Positions 39,665 through 47,180 of a stretch of 64,000 bases of DNA are shown here, piece by piece. How positions within the stretch are numbered: position 1 is the first letter of the stretch; every line of letters begins with the position of its first letter. The stretch is from Oscillospiraceae bacterium. GTDB taxonomy: Bacteria > Bacillota > Clostridia > Oscillospirales > Ruminococcaceae. The translations under genes were made by a program, and so were the position numbers. The DNA is taken from the NCBI GenBank assembly GCA_009784825.1, contig WQXO01000002.1, positions 62,001 through 126,000 on the forward strand, in the 5' to 3' direction. A model generated the notes under the pieces. It ran no database searches and was not told the origin of the DNA. It worked only from the letters and a program-made list of their open reading frames with translations.

Positions 39665-41159
39665 AGACTAACACCCCCATTTCTAATAGTTTATCAACGT
39701 CACATTCGTTATAATATCTTCCGACTTTTAAGCCGTTTTTCAACTCGTATTCGATATTCACCCAGAAGTTTTGATTACCCGGAGAGTCTATGAACGCTAT
39801 ATGAACATTTCGGGCAAATTCGACCGTTTCTTTCCACTCTTGTGCATCCGTGTATTCTTCTTTTCTTACGAAAGTGTAATATGGGTAGGCTTGAGTTATT
39901 TCATTTTTTGATAATTCATAGTAGCCTCCGTTATCATCATTATATCTGTAGCCCATTATACTGATACCTGTGATACTGTCGGCGGACGGAACGTATTTCT
40001 CTGCACCGAAGCCGTTTGACAGGTTCAGTCCCGTGCATAGTAAAAGTGATGCCGTTACGGTAATTGCGTAGGCTATAAAAGCTTTTTTCAGCCCCTTGAA
40101 CCCCCTCTTATATATGATATTGCCCACTAAGAAGACCACCGCTGTCAGGATTATCGACCATATTATATACCCGTACATTGCCCTTGCAAACATTGCGGCA
40201 TAGAAGAAAAACGAGGTTATGCAAAGGCAGATTATGCTTTGTTGAATGTGATAGGCGAGCTTGTATAAAAAGTCACGCCCTATGTTTTCTGCCTTGACAT
40301 TCTTTGAAAGGTAAAATGATGCGGTTATCATTCCTGTTGTTATGATAATCAGCGGGATAATATATATCGGTTTTGTGATTGGGGCACTCCCCATGTCCAC
40401 TAAACTGTACATCGTGTTTATGAGGAAAACTACCGGGGTTGTTATTGTCATGAGGTACGCTTCTATACCGTTGAATACCCCTCTTGCATTTTCGAGTGAT
40501 ATTGCTGACAGCACTTGAATTAACATTGGTATTGCGGCACTGATTAGTATGGGGTACATTGTCACGATTGCTAATTTTCCGCATAAGGTGGTGCAGAGTA
40601 TCGTTAGGGAGTACATCATAATAAGCGATAACAGCCCCGTTAGTATACACGGTATGGCGTATTTCGTCATGAAGCCGCTTAAGCCGCCCATGTACTCAAA
40701 TTCTAACTCGAGAATCTCTGTATTTGCGGAGGCGTAGAGTACGATTATTGCGACAAGTGACATTATGACATAGGGGAGGATTGATATTAGAAGCCCTGTA
40801 CAGTAATTGACCCAGAAGCGGGTTTTGTGGGATATTGGAAGTGACAGGTGCATATCGCTGATGTTTTTATTATGCAGATAGTTGAAGCTGTTTATTGCAG
40901 TTATATAAGAAAGCATGAATGCTCCCCCTAATGCAACAAGGGTTGTCATAAAATATACTTCTATATTAAATGTGTAGTATTGATGGCTGTCCGGGGATAG
41001 GTGGGTGTAGTATGAGATTGCAATTGCTAATATGGGGTAGGACACTGTACACAATATGCAGTTTATAACCAGCAGCAGCCTCATATCGTTCATACGGGTG
41101 CGGAAATATGCAAATGCTTTATTGGTGGGTTTATTCACCGGTGACGCCACTGTAGTCAT
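39606..41159 (-). CDS. ABC-2 type permease-like protein, paralogue of the next gene
   Basis: 517 residues from ATG 41159 (GGAGG upstream; overlaps the ATPase gene by 29 bases). Two clusters of helices (about 20-260 and 280-385) and an outer C-terminal domain. It is related to the neighbour along its length, notably at the YLHNKNISDMHLSLPISHKTRFWVNY segment, which suggests a tandem duplication and a heterodimeric permease. Confidence 0.8.
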   Translation of the reverse strand: MTTVASPVNKPTNKAFAYFRTRMNDMRLLLVINCILCTVSYPILAIAISYYTHLSPDSHQYYTFNIEVYFMTTLVALGGAFMLSYITAINSFNYLHNKNISDMHLSLPISHKTRFWVNYCTGLLISILPYVIMSLVAIIVLYASANTEILELEFEYMGGLSGFMTKYAIPCILTGLLSLIMMYSLTILCTTLCGKLAIVTMYPILISAAIPMLIQVLSAISLENARGVFNGIEAYLMTITTPVVFLINTMYSLVDMGSAPITKPIYIIPLIIITTGMITASFYLSKNVKAENIGRDFLYKLAYHIQQSIICLCITSFFFYAAMFARAMYGYIIWSIILTAVVFLVGNIIYKRGFKGLKKAFIAYAITVTASLLLCTGLNLSNGFGAEKYVPSADSITGISIMGYRYNDDNGGYYELSKNEITQAYPYYTFVRKEEYTDAQEWKETVEFARNVHIAFIDSPGNQNFWVNIEYELKNGLKVGRYYNECDVDKLLEMGVLVYVEYDQQYEHEYDDDIYWW

Positions 41160-42033
41160 ACCCCAGCACCTCCATTTCATAAACGAATATCTCTTCTAAA
41201 GTCAATGGGAGAATGTCGTAGATTTTCGGGTTGTGTTTGTCGATTTTACTTCGCAATTCACCTGCGTCGCCTCGTGCAATTATATAGACGATACTGCCTG
41301 TTATATCGATATGCAGTATGTCAATGTCGGCGAAGTCTTCCTTTGTTATGGGTTTGTCAAAGGCGGTTTGGATTTTATGGATATTACCCTTGATATTGTC
41401 AAGCTCACGGTCGAAGACGAATTTGCCTTGATGAATTAGTCCCGCTCGGTCGCAGAATTCGTTGATTTCCTTGAGGTTATGCGAGGAGAGGAGAACCGTT
41501 AGGTCATTGTCAATCATTGCGTCGACTAACATCTTCTTGACGATTATACGCATTGTCGGGTCAAGACCGTCAAACGCTTCATCAAGCAGTAGATAGTCGG
41601 TTTTGCAGGCAATACCGCATATGACCGCCGCCTGCCGTTTCATGCCTTTTGAGAAGGACGAAATTTTCTTGGTCATGGGCAGTTTTAATGTAGCGTGAAG
41701 CTTGTTGAAAATATCCTCGGAAAAGTTATCGTAGAACAGCTTGTAGTAGTTTTTCAGCTCTTTTAATGTATAGGAATTGTACTGCACGGTTTCGTCGTTT
41801 ATAAAAAATACCCGTGCTTTTACCTTTGCGTTGTCGTAGACATTTTCGCCGTCGATATGAACTTGACCGCTTTCGGCTTTGTATACTCCCGAAAGTAAAC
41901 GCAGCAGCGTAGACTTCCCTGCCCCGTTTGAGCCGATTAAGCCGTATGCAGTCCCTTTGGGGATAGATAGTGATACGTTATCTAAGGCGGTGAAGCTGTC
42001 GAATGTTTTGGTTACGTTTTTTGTTTCAATCAT
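41131..42033 (-). CDS. ABC transporter ATP-binding protein
   Basis: 300 residues. Walker A LIGSNGAGKSTLLRLL, signature-like FSKGMKRQAAV (SKGM in place of SGGQ, usual in this exporter subfamily), Walker B YLLLDEAFDGLDP and LSSHNLKEI. A C-terminal extension of about 80 residues follows. It overlaps the GntR regulator by four bases and the permease by 29. The order regulator-ATPase-permease-permease is that of YtrA/YtrB-type systems that respond to cell-wall antibiotics. Confidence 0.93.
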   Translation of the reverse strand: MIETKNVTKTFDSFTALDNVSLSIPKGTAYGLIGSNGAGKSTLLRLLSGVYKAESGQVHIDGENVYDNAKVKARVFFINDETVQYNSYTLKELKNYYKLFYDNFSEDIFNKLHATLKLPMTKKISSFSKGMKRQAAVICGIACKTDYLLLDEAFDGLDPTMRIIVKKMLVDAMIDNDLTVLLSSHNLKEINEFCDRAGLIHQGKFVFDRELDNIKGNIHKIQTAFDKPITKEDFADIDILHIDITGSIVYIIARGDAGELRSKIDKHNPKIYDILPLTLEEIFVYEMEVLGYDYSGVTGE

Positions 42034-42413
42034 TGTTGTTTCTCCTTTATTGAATCGATTTCTTCGTGCAGGGTTTTTGCACTTACGCCGTGGTTGATTG
42101 CGTTGATTGCACTTTCTTTAAATTGGGTAATGCTTTTTTTCCGCAGTGAGGCTAACGCATCCGATTCCTCCGTCAGCTTGCAGACGTAGCTGCCTTTCGC
42201 CGGTACGGAATAAATCAGTCCGTTTTGTTCGAGCAGTTGATATGTTTTTTGAACCGTGTTCGGGTTAATCCCCATGTCCTTAGCCACCTCCCTAATCGGG
42301 GGGAGCTTTTCGTCCGGTGCCATTGAGCCGCTTAGAATAAGCTCGGATATTCGGGTGTATAGCTGTTCGTAAATCGGCTTCCCGCCTTGTATGTTGATTG
42401 AAAACAAGCTCAT
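42030..42413 (-). CDS. GntR family regulator, YtrA subfamily
   Basis: 127 residues from ATG 42413 (AAAGGAG just before). Winged helix: PIYEQLYTRISELILSGSMAPDEKLPPIREVAKDMGINPNTVQKTYQLLEQNGLIYSVPAKGSY is the GntR DNA-binding pattern, here with a short C-terminal dimerisation helix pair as in YtrA. It is expected to repress its own ABC transporter operon through the inverted repeat at 42427-42453. Confidence 0.93.
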   Translation of the reverse strand: MSLFSINIQGGKPIYEQLYTRISELILSGSMAPDEKLPPIREVAKDMGINPNTVQKTYQLLEQNGLIYSVPAKGSYVCKLTEESDALASLRKKSITQFKESAINAINHGVSAKTLHEEIDSIKEKQQ

Positions 42414-42426
42414 CACTCCTTTCTTA

Positions 42427-42484
42427 AACTGTATCATATGAACTAATACAGTTAGATTATAGCATGGGATTTTTTGTTTGTCAA
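42427..42484 (-). promoter_or_regulatory. Promoter and GntR operator of the ABC operon
   Basis: Minus strand: TTGACA (42479-42484), a 17-base spacer, TATAAT (42456-42461). Just downstream is the inverted repeat AACTGTAT (42427-42434) and ATACAGTT (42446-42453) with 11 bases between, placed to block elongation or initiation; likely bound by the regulator. Confidence 0.82.
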
Positions 42485-42529
42485 TAGGTTTTTGAAAAAT
42501 TTTGAAAAATTTATTTAAAATATTCTTGC

Positions 42530-42558
42530 TTGATTAATTTTTGGAATTGTGTTATTAT
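42530..42558 (+). promoter_or_regulatory. Probable promoter of the AmmeMemoRadiSam operon
   Basis: TTGATT (42530-42535), a 17-base spacer, TATTAT (42553-42558), 27 bases before the ATG. Confidence 0.5.
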
Positions 42559-42585
42559 ATACAAAACAATATTAAGGGGAATGAA

Positions 42586-43245
42586 ATGTCTGTGCTTGCC
42601 GCTTTTGTTATGCCGCACCCGCCTATAATTATGCCGAATATCGGTAAGGGTGAGGAAAGAAAAATCGCCGCTACTTCCAATTCTTGTGAGGAATGTGGGA
42701 GAATTATTGCCGAGATTAAGCCTGAGGTGATTATTCTGTGTTCCCCGCACGCTAAAGCGTATTCTGATGAGTTTTATGTAAGTGAGCCTTATGAGCCGCT
42801 TGACCATGGGGTTTATGTTCCGCTTTATTTTATTAATAATCATTATGAGGATTATTCGCTTGTGCGAATAAGTGTGTCGGGGTTATCGTTACAGGAGCAT
42901 TATGATTTCGGGAAAAAAGTCGCCGCCTCTGTGAGTGATAAGCGGGTGGTGTTCATAGCATCGGGGGACTTGTCGCATAAGTTAAAGCATGATGGGCCTT
43001 ACGGGTTCGCTGAGGAGGGTGTTATTTTCGACAAGACAGTCACCGAGATACTCAGTTCGGGGGATTTCGATAAATTATTAAACATTGATGAGGAATTAGT
43101 CGAAGCCGCCGCCGAGTGCGGATTACGCCCCCTTGTTATGATGGCTGGAGTTTTGGACGGGGTTGAAGTTACATCTGAACTGCTGTCTTACGAAAACACG
43201 TTCGGGGTGGGATATGCGGTTGCGAAATATATTGTAAAGGAATAA
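42586..43245 (+). CDS. AmmeMemoRadiSam system LigB/MEMO-like protein
   Basis: 219 residues of the class III extradiol dioxygenase (LigB) fold, related to MEMO. Metal or active-site motifs: MPHPPIIMPNIG, VIILCSPHAK, VVFIASGDLSHKLK, and the C-terminal ENTFGVGYAVAKY. ATG 42586 has AAGGGGA five bases before it. It is followed by AMMECR1 and radical SAM genes, the trio that defines this conserved but functionally unexplained system. Confidence 0.88.
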   Translation: MSVLAAFVMPHPPIIMPNIGKGEERKIAATSNSCEECGRIIAEIKPEVIILCSPHAKAYSDEFYVSEPYEPLDHGVYVPLYFINNHYEDYSLVRISVSGLSLQEHYDFGKKVAASVSDKRVVFIASGDLSHKLKHDGPYGFAEEGVIFDKTVTEILSSGDFDKLLNIDEELVEAAAECGLRPLVMMAGVLDGVEVTSELLSYENTFGVGYAVAKYIVKE

Positions 43246-43250
43246 GAATT

Positions 43251-43757
43251 ATGACACATGTTGAATTGGCGTTATATTCTATTGAAAATTATGTTAAAAC
43301 GGGAAAGACTGCTGCTCTGCCTGATGGGTTGTCCGAGGAGTTGTTAAACGAAAAGGCAGGCGTGTTCGTGTCTTTGAAGAAGCACGGGCAGTTACGGGGG
43401 TGCATTGGAACGATTATGCCGACTAAAGCAAGCGTTGCCGAGGAAATTCTGCGTAATGCGGTTTCTGCTTGTTCGGAAGACCCGCGGTTTTCTCCGGTCA
43501 AGGAAAATGAGTTAGACGAGTTAGTATGCAGTGTTGATGTCCTTAAACCTGCTGAATTTGTTAATAGTCTTGATAAGCTTGATGTGAAAAAATACGGCGT
43601 TATTGTAAGCTCGGGCTATAAAAGAGGGTTGCTGTTGCCTAATCTTGATGGGGTGGATTCTGTGGAGGAGCAGGTTGCCATTGCCATGCAGAAGGCGGGC
43701 ATTGGTATGAGTGAAACCATTAATCTTGAGCGGTTTGAGGTAGTTAGATATACATGA
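43251..43757 (+). CDS. AMMECR1 domain protein (AmmeMemoRadiSam protein A)
   Basis: 168 residues with the invariant LRGCIGTIMP motif, NAVSACSEDPRFSPVKENELDELVCSVDVL and GYKRGLLLPNLDGVDSVEEQVAIAMQKAGI, all AMMECR1. AAAGGA precedes the ATG. It overlaps the radical SAM gene by four bases. In many Clostridia this domain is fused to the LigB protein; here they are separate adjacent genes. Confidence 0.93.
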   Translation: MTHVELALYSIENYVKTGKTAALPDGLSEELLNEKAGVFVSLKKHGQLRGCIGTIMPTKASVAEEILRNAVSACSEDPRFSPVKENELDELVCSVDVLKPAEFVNSLDKLDVKKYGVIVSSGYKRGLLLPNLDGVDSVEEQVAIAMQKAGIGMSETINLERFEVVRYT

Positions 43758-44566
43758 AAATTAGCTGTCAATTATGCCTGCACAATTGTGCTTTGGAGGA
43801 AAATCAGACGGGGTTGTGCCTTGCGAGAGGCAATGTAAACAACGAGATTGTGTGTTTGAATTATGGGAGGGTGACTTCTCTTGCTTTAGACCCAATTGAA
43901 AAGAAGCCCCTGTATCGGTTTTTCCCGGGCATGAAAATCCTTTCGGTGGGTAGCTTTGGCTGTAACATGAAGTGTGGGTTCTGCCAGAACTATGGGATTT
44001 CTATGGTGGGTTCGGATTGTGAGCATGTGTATATTTCACCGGAGGAGCTTGTTCAAAAATCTGATGAGCTTGTCAGTCAAAAGAATATCGGGATTGCATT
44101 CACTTATAATGAGCCTTTAATCGGCTATGAGTATGTTGTGGATGTTGCGAGGATTAATAAGTTAAAGACCGTTCTTGTGACGAATGGGCTTATAAATGAA
44201 AAACCGTTAATGGAGTTATTGCCTTATATTGATGCGATGAACATTGATTTGAAGTGTTTTTCGAGTGGGTTTTATGAGAAATTAAAGGGCGATTTTGAAA
44301 TGGTAAAAAGGACAATTGAGTTATCGGTTCAGCAGTGCCATGTTGAGGTGACTACGCTTATTATTCCGGGGGAGAATGACAGTGTTGAGGAAATTACTCA
44401 GTTATGTAAGTGGCTTGGCAGTGTTAACAAGGATATACCATTACATTTATCACGGTTTTTCCCGAGGTATAGGTATTCAGGGGGAAGCACAGAAGTTAGT
44501 AAGATTTATGAATTATGTAATATTGCAAAGGAGTTTTTGAATTATGTGTATGCGGGAAATGTTTAG
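43754..44566 (+). CDS. AmmeMemoRadiSam system radical SAM enzyme
   Basis: 270 residues. The iron-sulfur motif is GCNMKCGFCQNY (C-x3-C-x2-C), with N-terminal cysteines (CQLCLHNCALEENQTGLC) seen in pyruvate-formate-lyase-activase-like members, and AFTYNEPLIGYEYV, VTNGLI and MNIDLKCF as further motifs. Its substrate is unknown. Translationally coupled to AMMECR1 (ATGA overlap). Confidence 0.93.
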   Translation: MKISCQLCLHNCALEENQTGLCLARGNVNNEIVCLNYGRVTSLALDPIEKKPLYRFFPGMKILSVGSFGCNMKCGFCQNYGISMVGSDCEHVYISPEELVQKSDELVSQKNIGIAFTYNEPLIGYEYVVDVARINKLKTVLVTNGLINEKPLMELLPYIDAMNIDLKCFSSGFYEKLKGDFEMVKRTIELSVQQCHVEVTTLIIPGENDSVEEITQLCKWLGSVNKDIPLHLSRFFPRYRYSGGSTEVSKIYELCNIAKEFLNYVYAGNV

Positions 44567-45566
44567 TATTAAGAAAATAGCAGTTTTATTGGTGGTTGTG
44601 TTTGTGTTTGCGGCGTGCAAGCCCATTGAACCTGTTGAACCGCCTGAGCCTGCCGGAAAGGTAATCGAGGGGGGGTTCTACGTTTCGGGAACGTCGTTAT
44701 ATGACGCTGAGGGGGTTGAGTTTGTTATGCGTGGGGTCAATTATCCGCATACCTGGTTCAAGAATAATCTTGAAGAGGCCTTGCCCGCCATTGCCGCTAC
44801 CGGGTCTAACACGGTACGTATAGTATTGTCCAACGGCGTTCAATGGAGAAAAGACAGCGAGGAAGATGTTTTACGCATTATCGAAATGTGTAAGGAGCTT
44901 CATATGATTGCGGTTCTTGAGGTGCATGACGCTACCGGCAGAAATGACATCGACGACCTTATGAAAGCCGTCGATTATTGGATTGAAATTAAAGATGTTC
45001 TTATCGGGAATGAAGCATATGTTATAGTTAATATCGCTAATGAGTGGTTAGGCAATTGGGAGAGTGAGGCTTGGCGTGATGGTTATGTTGAGGCTATTCC
45101 GAAATTGCGTGAGGTGGGAATAAAAAATACGATTATGGTGGACGCGGCAGGCTGGGGACAGTATGCAAAAAGTATCCACGATTATGGGAGAGAGGTGTTC
45201 GATTCTGATGAATTGAGCAATACCATATTCTCCATCCATATGTATGAAAATGCGGGGAGAACCGAGAAAATAGTTAAGACGAACATTGACCGTGCCTTGG
45301 CTATCGGCGTTCCTGTTTTAATCGGCGAGTTCGGGCATAAACACGGCAATAAGTCTGTTGCGTTTGAGTCGATATTGTCCTATTGCGAGGAAGTTGGTGC
45401 GGGGTATTTAGGCTGGTCTTGGAAAGGTAATTCCGGCGGGGTGGAATATTTAGATATTGCACTTGAATGGGACGGTAGTGTGTTATCGGCGGATTGGGGA
45501 GAGATACTTGTAAATGGCGAGAATGGCATTAGGCAGACGAGCGTGATGTGTTCGGTTTTTGAATGA
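44544..45566 (+). CDS. Glycoside hydrolase family 5 lipoprotein (mannanase/cellulase type)
   Basis: 340 residues. A signal peptide with lipobox (FVFAAC) leads to one catalytic domain: FVMRGVNYPHTWF, NTVRIVLSNG, acid/base Glu in VNIANEW, and nucleophile Glu in LIGEFGHK, then YLGWSWKGN. It looks closest to subfamily 8-type beta-mannanases, but substrate cannot be set from motifs. It overlaps the radical SAM gene by 23 bases; the start may be ATG 44544 (AAAGGAG ten bases before) or 44559. No binding module. Confidence 0.9.
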   Translation: MCMREMFSIKKIAVLLVVVFVFAACKPIEPVEPPEPAGKVIEGGFYVSGTSLYDAEGVEFVMRGVNYPHTWFKNNLEEALPAIAATGSNTVRIVLSNGVQWRKDSEEDVLRIIEMCKELHMIAVLEVHDATGRNDIDDLMKAVDYWIEIKDVLIGNEAYVIVNIANEWLGNWESEAWRDGYVEAIPKLREVGIKNTIMVDAAGWGQYAKSIHDYGREVFDSDELSNTIFSIHMYENAGRTEKIVKTNIDRALAIGVPVLIGEFGHKHGNKSVAFESILSYCEEVGAGYLGWSWKGNSGGVEYLDIALEWDGSVLSADWGEILVNGENGIRQTSVMCSVFE

Positions 45567-45584
45567 TTAAGGAGTTAATTAGTA

Positions 45585-46004
45585 ATGATTATTAAACCGT
45601 TTATTCGCAAAGCAAACTTCTACGAGACTGACCAAATGGGGATTATTCATCACTCGAACTATATTCGCTGGTTTGAGGAGGCACGTGTTGACTTTATGGA
45701 GCAAATCGGGTTCGGGTATGAAAAGGCGGAGCAGTCGGGTGTGGATATTGCTTTAATCGGGCTTTCCTGCGAGTATAAGTCTATGGTACGGTTCGGGGAG
45801 AGTGTTGTTATTTATGCGAGGATAGTTATGCTCACGAATTCGAGAATGACTGTGACTTATGAAGTGCGTGACAGCAAATCCGATGTACTGCGTTCTATTG
45901 GGGAAACTCGGCATTGTTTCCTCGACGGTAAAAGTAAACGCCCGGTTTCACTTAAGAAAGTGTTACCGGAGTTAAATGAGTTATTCGTGAGGACAATGGA
46001 GTGA
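45585..46004 (+). CDS. YbgC-like acyl-CoA thioesterase (hotdog fold)
   Basis: 139 residues. ETDQMGIIHHSNYIRWFEEARVDFMEQIGF is the 4-hydroxybenzoyl-CoA thioesterase pattern with the catalytic Asp in the D-x-M-G-I-I-H motif. Hydrolyses short acyl-CoA thioesters. AAGGAG precedes the ATG. Followed by a strong hairpin, last gene of this run. Confidence 0.92.
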   Translation: MIIKPFIRKANFYETDQMGIIHHSNYIRWFEEARVDFMEQIGFGYEKAEQSGVDIALIGLSCEYKSMVRFGESVVIYARIVMLTNSRMTVTYEVRDSKSDVLRSIGETRHCFLDGKSKRPVSLKKVLPELNELFVRTME

Positions 46005-46019
46005 GGATTAATAGAGTAT

Positions 46020-46049
46020 AACAGGGCGGGAAGAAATTCCCGCCCTGTT
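46020..46049. terminator. Bidirectional hairpin between convergent genes
   Basis: A perfect 13-base stem (AACAGGGCGGGAA with TTCCCGCCCTGTT) closed by a GAAA tetraloop. It lies between the stops of two convergent genes. No clear T-run follows on either strand. Confidence 0.82.
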
Positions 46050-46057
46050 GTGTATAC

Positions 46058-46834
46058 TTATATAACCTTGGCAATCAATTGAATTGTATTAAAATACTTC
46101 CCGTCTTCTGCTTTTTTCATATCTAATGTCCATTTGTCCACGTATTCCGCATCTAATGCAAATTCTTCCCCCTTATTCGGGTCAAGGCTTGTGAGGTATT
46201 CCTCCCATGCTATATCATGGCAAGCCATTTCGCTGACGTTAATAATTTCTAACCCTTCTGCTTTATTGAACAAGTCCCTCCACCATTCGATACCTCGTAC
46301 ACATCGTGCAACATCGGGGACACTCCAGAATTCTTGCATTTCCGGCGGAACATTATCACAGTTGTTGCCGAACTCATACTTCAACCCCGGAAATGCGACT
46401 GCAATGTATCCGCCTTTTTTTATATACGGAATAAGCTTAGGCAGCATTTCCTCGTTGTCGCCGAACATGTTATATGCACCTACCGAAAAAACCACATCGA
46501 AATAATCCTTTGCAAACGGCAACGGTTGCGTTGCGTCAAGCAACATGGGGACGATTTTTTCGGCAACTCCGAGCGACTTAAACCGCTCGTAATTCTCGGT
46601 CGGGTCTGCATATAGGTCGGTGGCGAAAACGATTGTGCCGTGTTCCTGCACTAAGTAAAACGCCGACAAGCCTGTTCCCGTTCCTAAATCAAGGATTTTC
46701 ATGTCCTTTGTAATCGTGAAATGTGAAGCCAATTCCTCGGCTTGCCTTATTGCGTTTGGTCCCCACATTGTTTCTTTTAACAGCATACGGTTCTTTTCGT
46801 CGGCAACGTACTTGTCTGAAAATGTATTACTCAT
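46058..46834 (-). CDS. Class I SAM-dependent methyltransferase
   Basis: 258 residues. Motif I ILDLGTGTGLSAFYL, motif II ATDLYADP, motif IV DVVFSVGAYNMFG and the post-motif KKGGYIAVAFPGLKYEF are clear. The substrate is unknown. Monocistronic, with promoter at 46874-46902 and a GAGGAG site. Confidence 0.9.
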   Translation of the reverse strand: MSNTFSDKYVADEKNRMLLKETMWGPNAIRQAEELASHFTITKDMKILDLGTGTGLSAFYLVQEHGTIVFATDLYADPTENYERFKSLGVAEKIVPMLLDATQPLPFAKDYFDVVFSVGAYNMFGDNEEMLPKLIPYIKKGGYIAVAFPGLKYEFGNNCDNVPPEMQEFWSVPDVARCVRGIEWWRDLFNKAEGLEIINVSEMACHDIAWEEYLTSLDPNKGEEFALDAEYVDKWTLDMKKAEDGKYFNTIQLIAKVI

Positions 46835-46873
46835 AATTACTCCTCATATAAATTTATTAGTGATTATGTAATT

Positions 46874-46902
46874 ATTCTATCACGGTTTACGGGAGATGTC
46901 AA
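46874..46902 (-). promoter_or_regulatory. Promoter for the methyltransferase gene
   Basis: Minus strand: TTGACA (46897-46902), a 17-base spacer, TAGAAT (46874-46879). Confidence 0.75.
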
Positions 46903-47077
46903 GAATGGTGACGGTTGGGTCTGTTTTGTTCACTGTTTCTTGAATTGTGAAAGTTGATATTTGTTAGTTTTGTTGCAGTTTATACTAAAGATTTCGGGTG
47001 CTCTGACGATAAACAATATATGGTGTTTTGAATGAAAATTATTGTTAATTTATGGTTATTATTTTACTTATAAATGG

Positions 47078-47106
47078 TTGACAAAAGTTTAATATTACCT
47101 TATAAT
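47078..47106 (+). promoter_or_regulatory. Perfect-consensus promoter of the surface protein block
   Basis: TTGACA (47078-47083), a 17-base spacer, TATAAT (47101-47106). The leader to the ATG at 47181 is about 70 bases, with AAAGGGAG at 47163-47170. Confidence 0.88.
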
Positions 47107-47180
47107 AGTCATACAGAATACTTTGCTACACATGTTATATTTCGGTTACACTTTAAATTATTAAAGGGAGTTTAATATTC

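Larger units (their letters stand above)
46835..47180. other. Divergent intergenic region with two strong promoters
   Basis: 346 bases between the methyltransferase gene and the metalloprotease gene. It holds a minus-strand promoter at 46874-46902 and a perfect-consensus plus-strand promoter at 47078-47106. Between them (46905-47075) I see no open frame, hairpin or repeat; it is AT-rich and could hold activator sites. Confidence 0.75.

Noticed and set aside
42586-43245. Aromatic-ring extradiol dioxygenase
   Set aside because: The fold is shared, but adjacency to AMMECR1 and the radical SAM gene points to the MEMO-type member, and no aromatic degradation genes are present.
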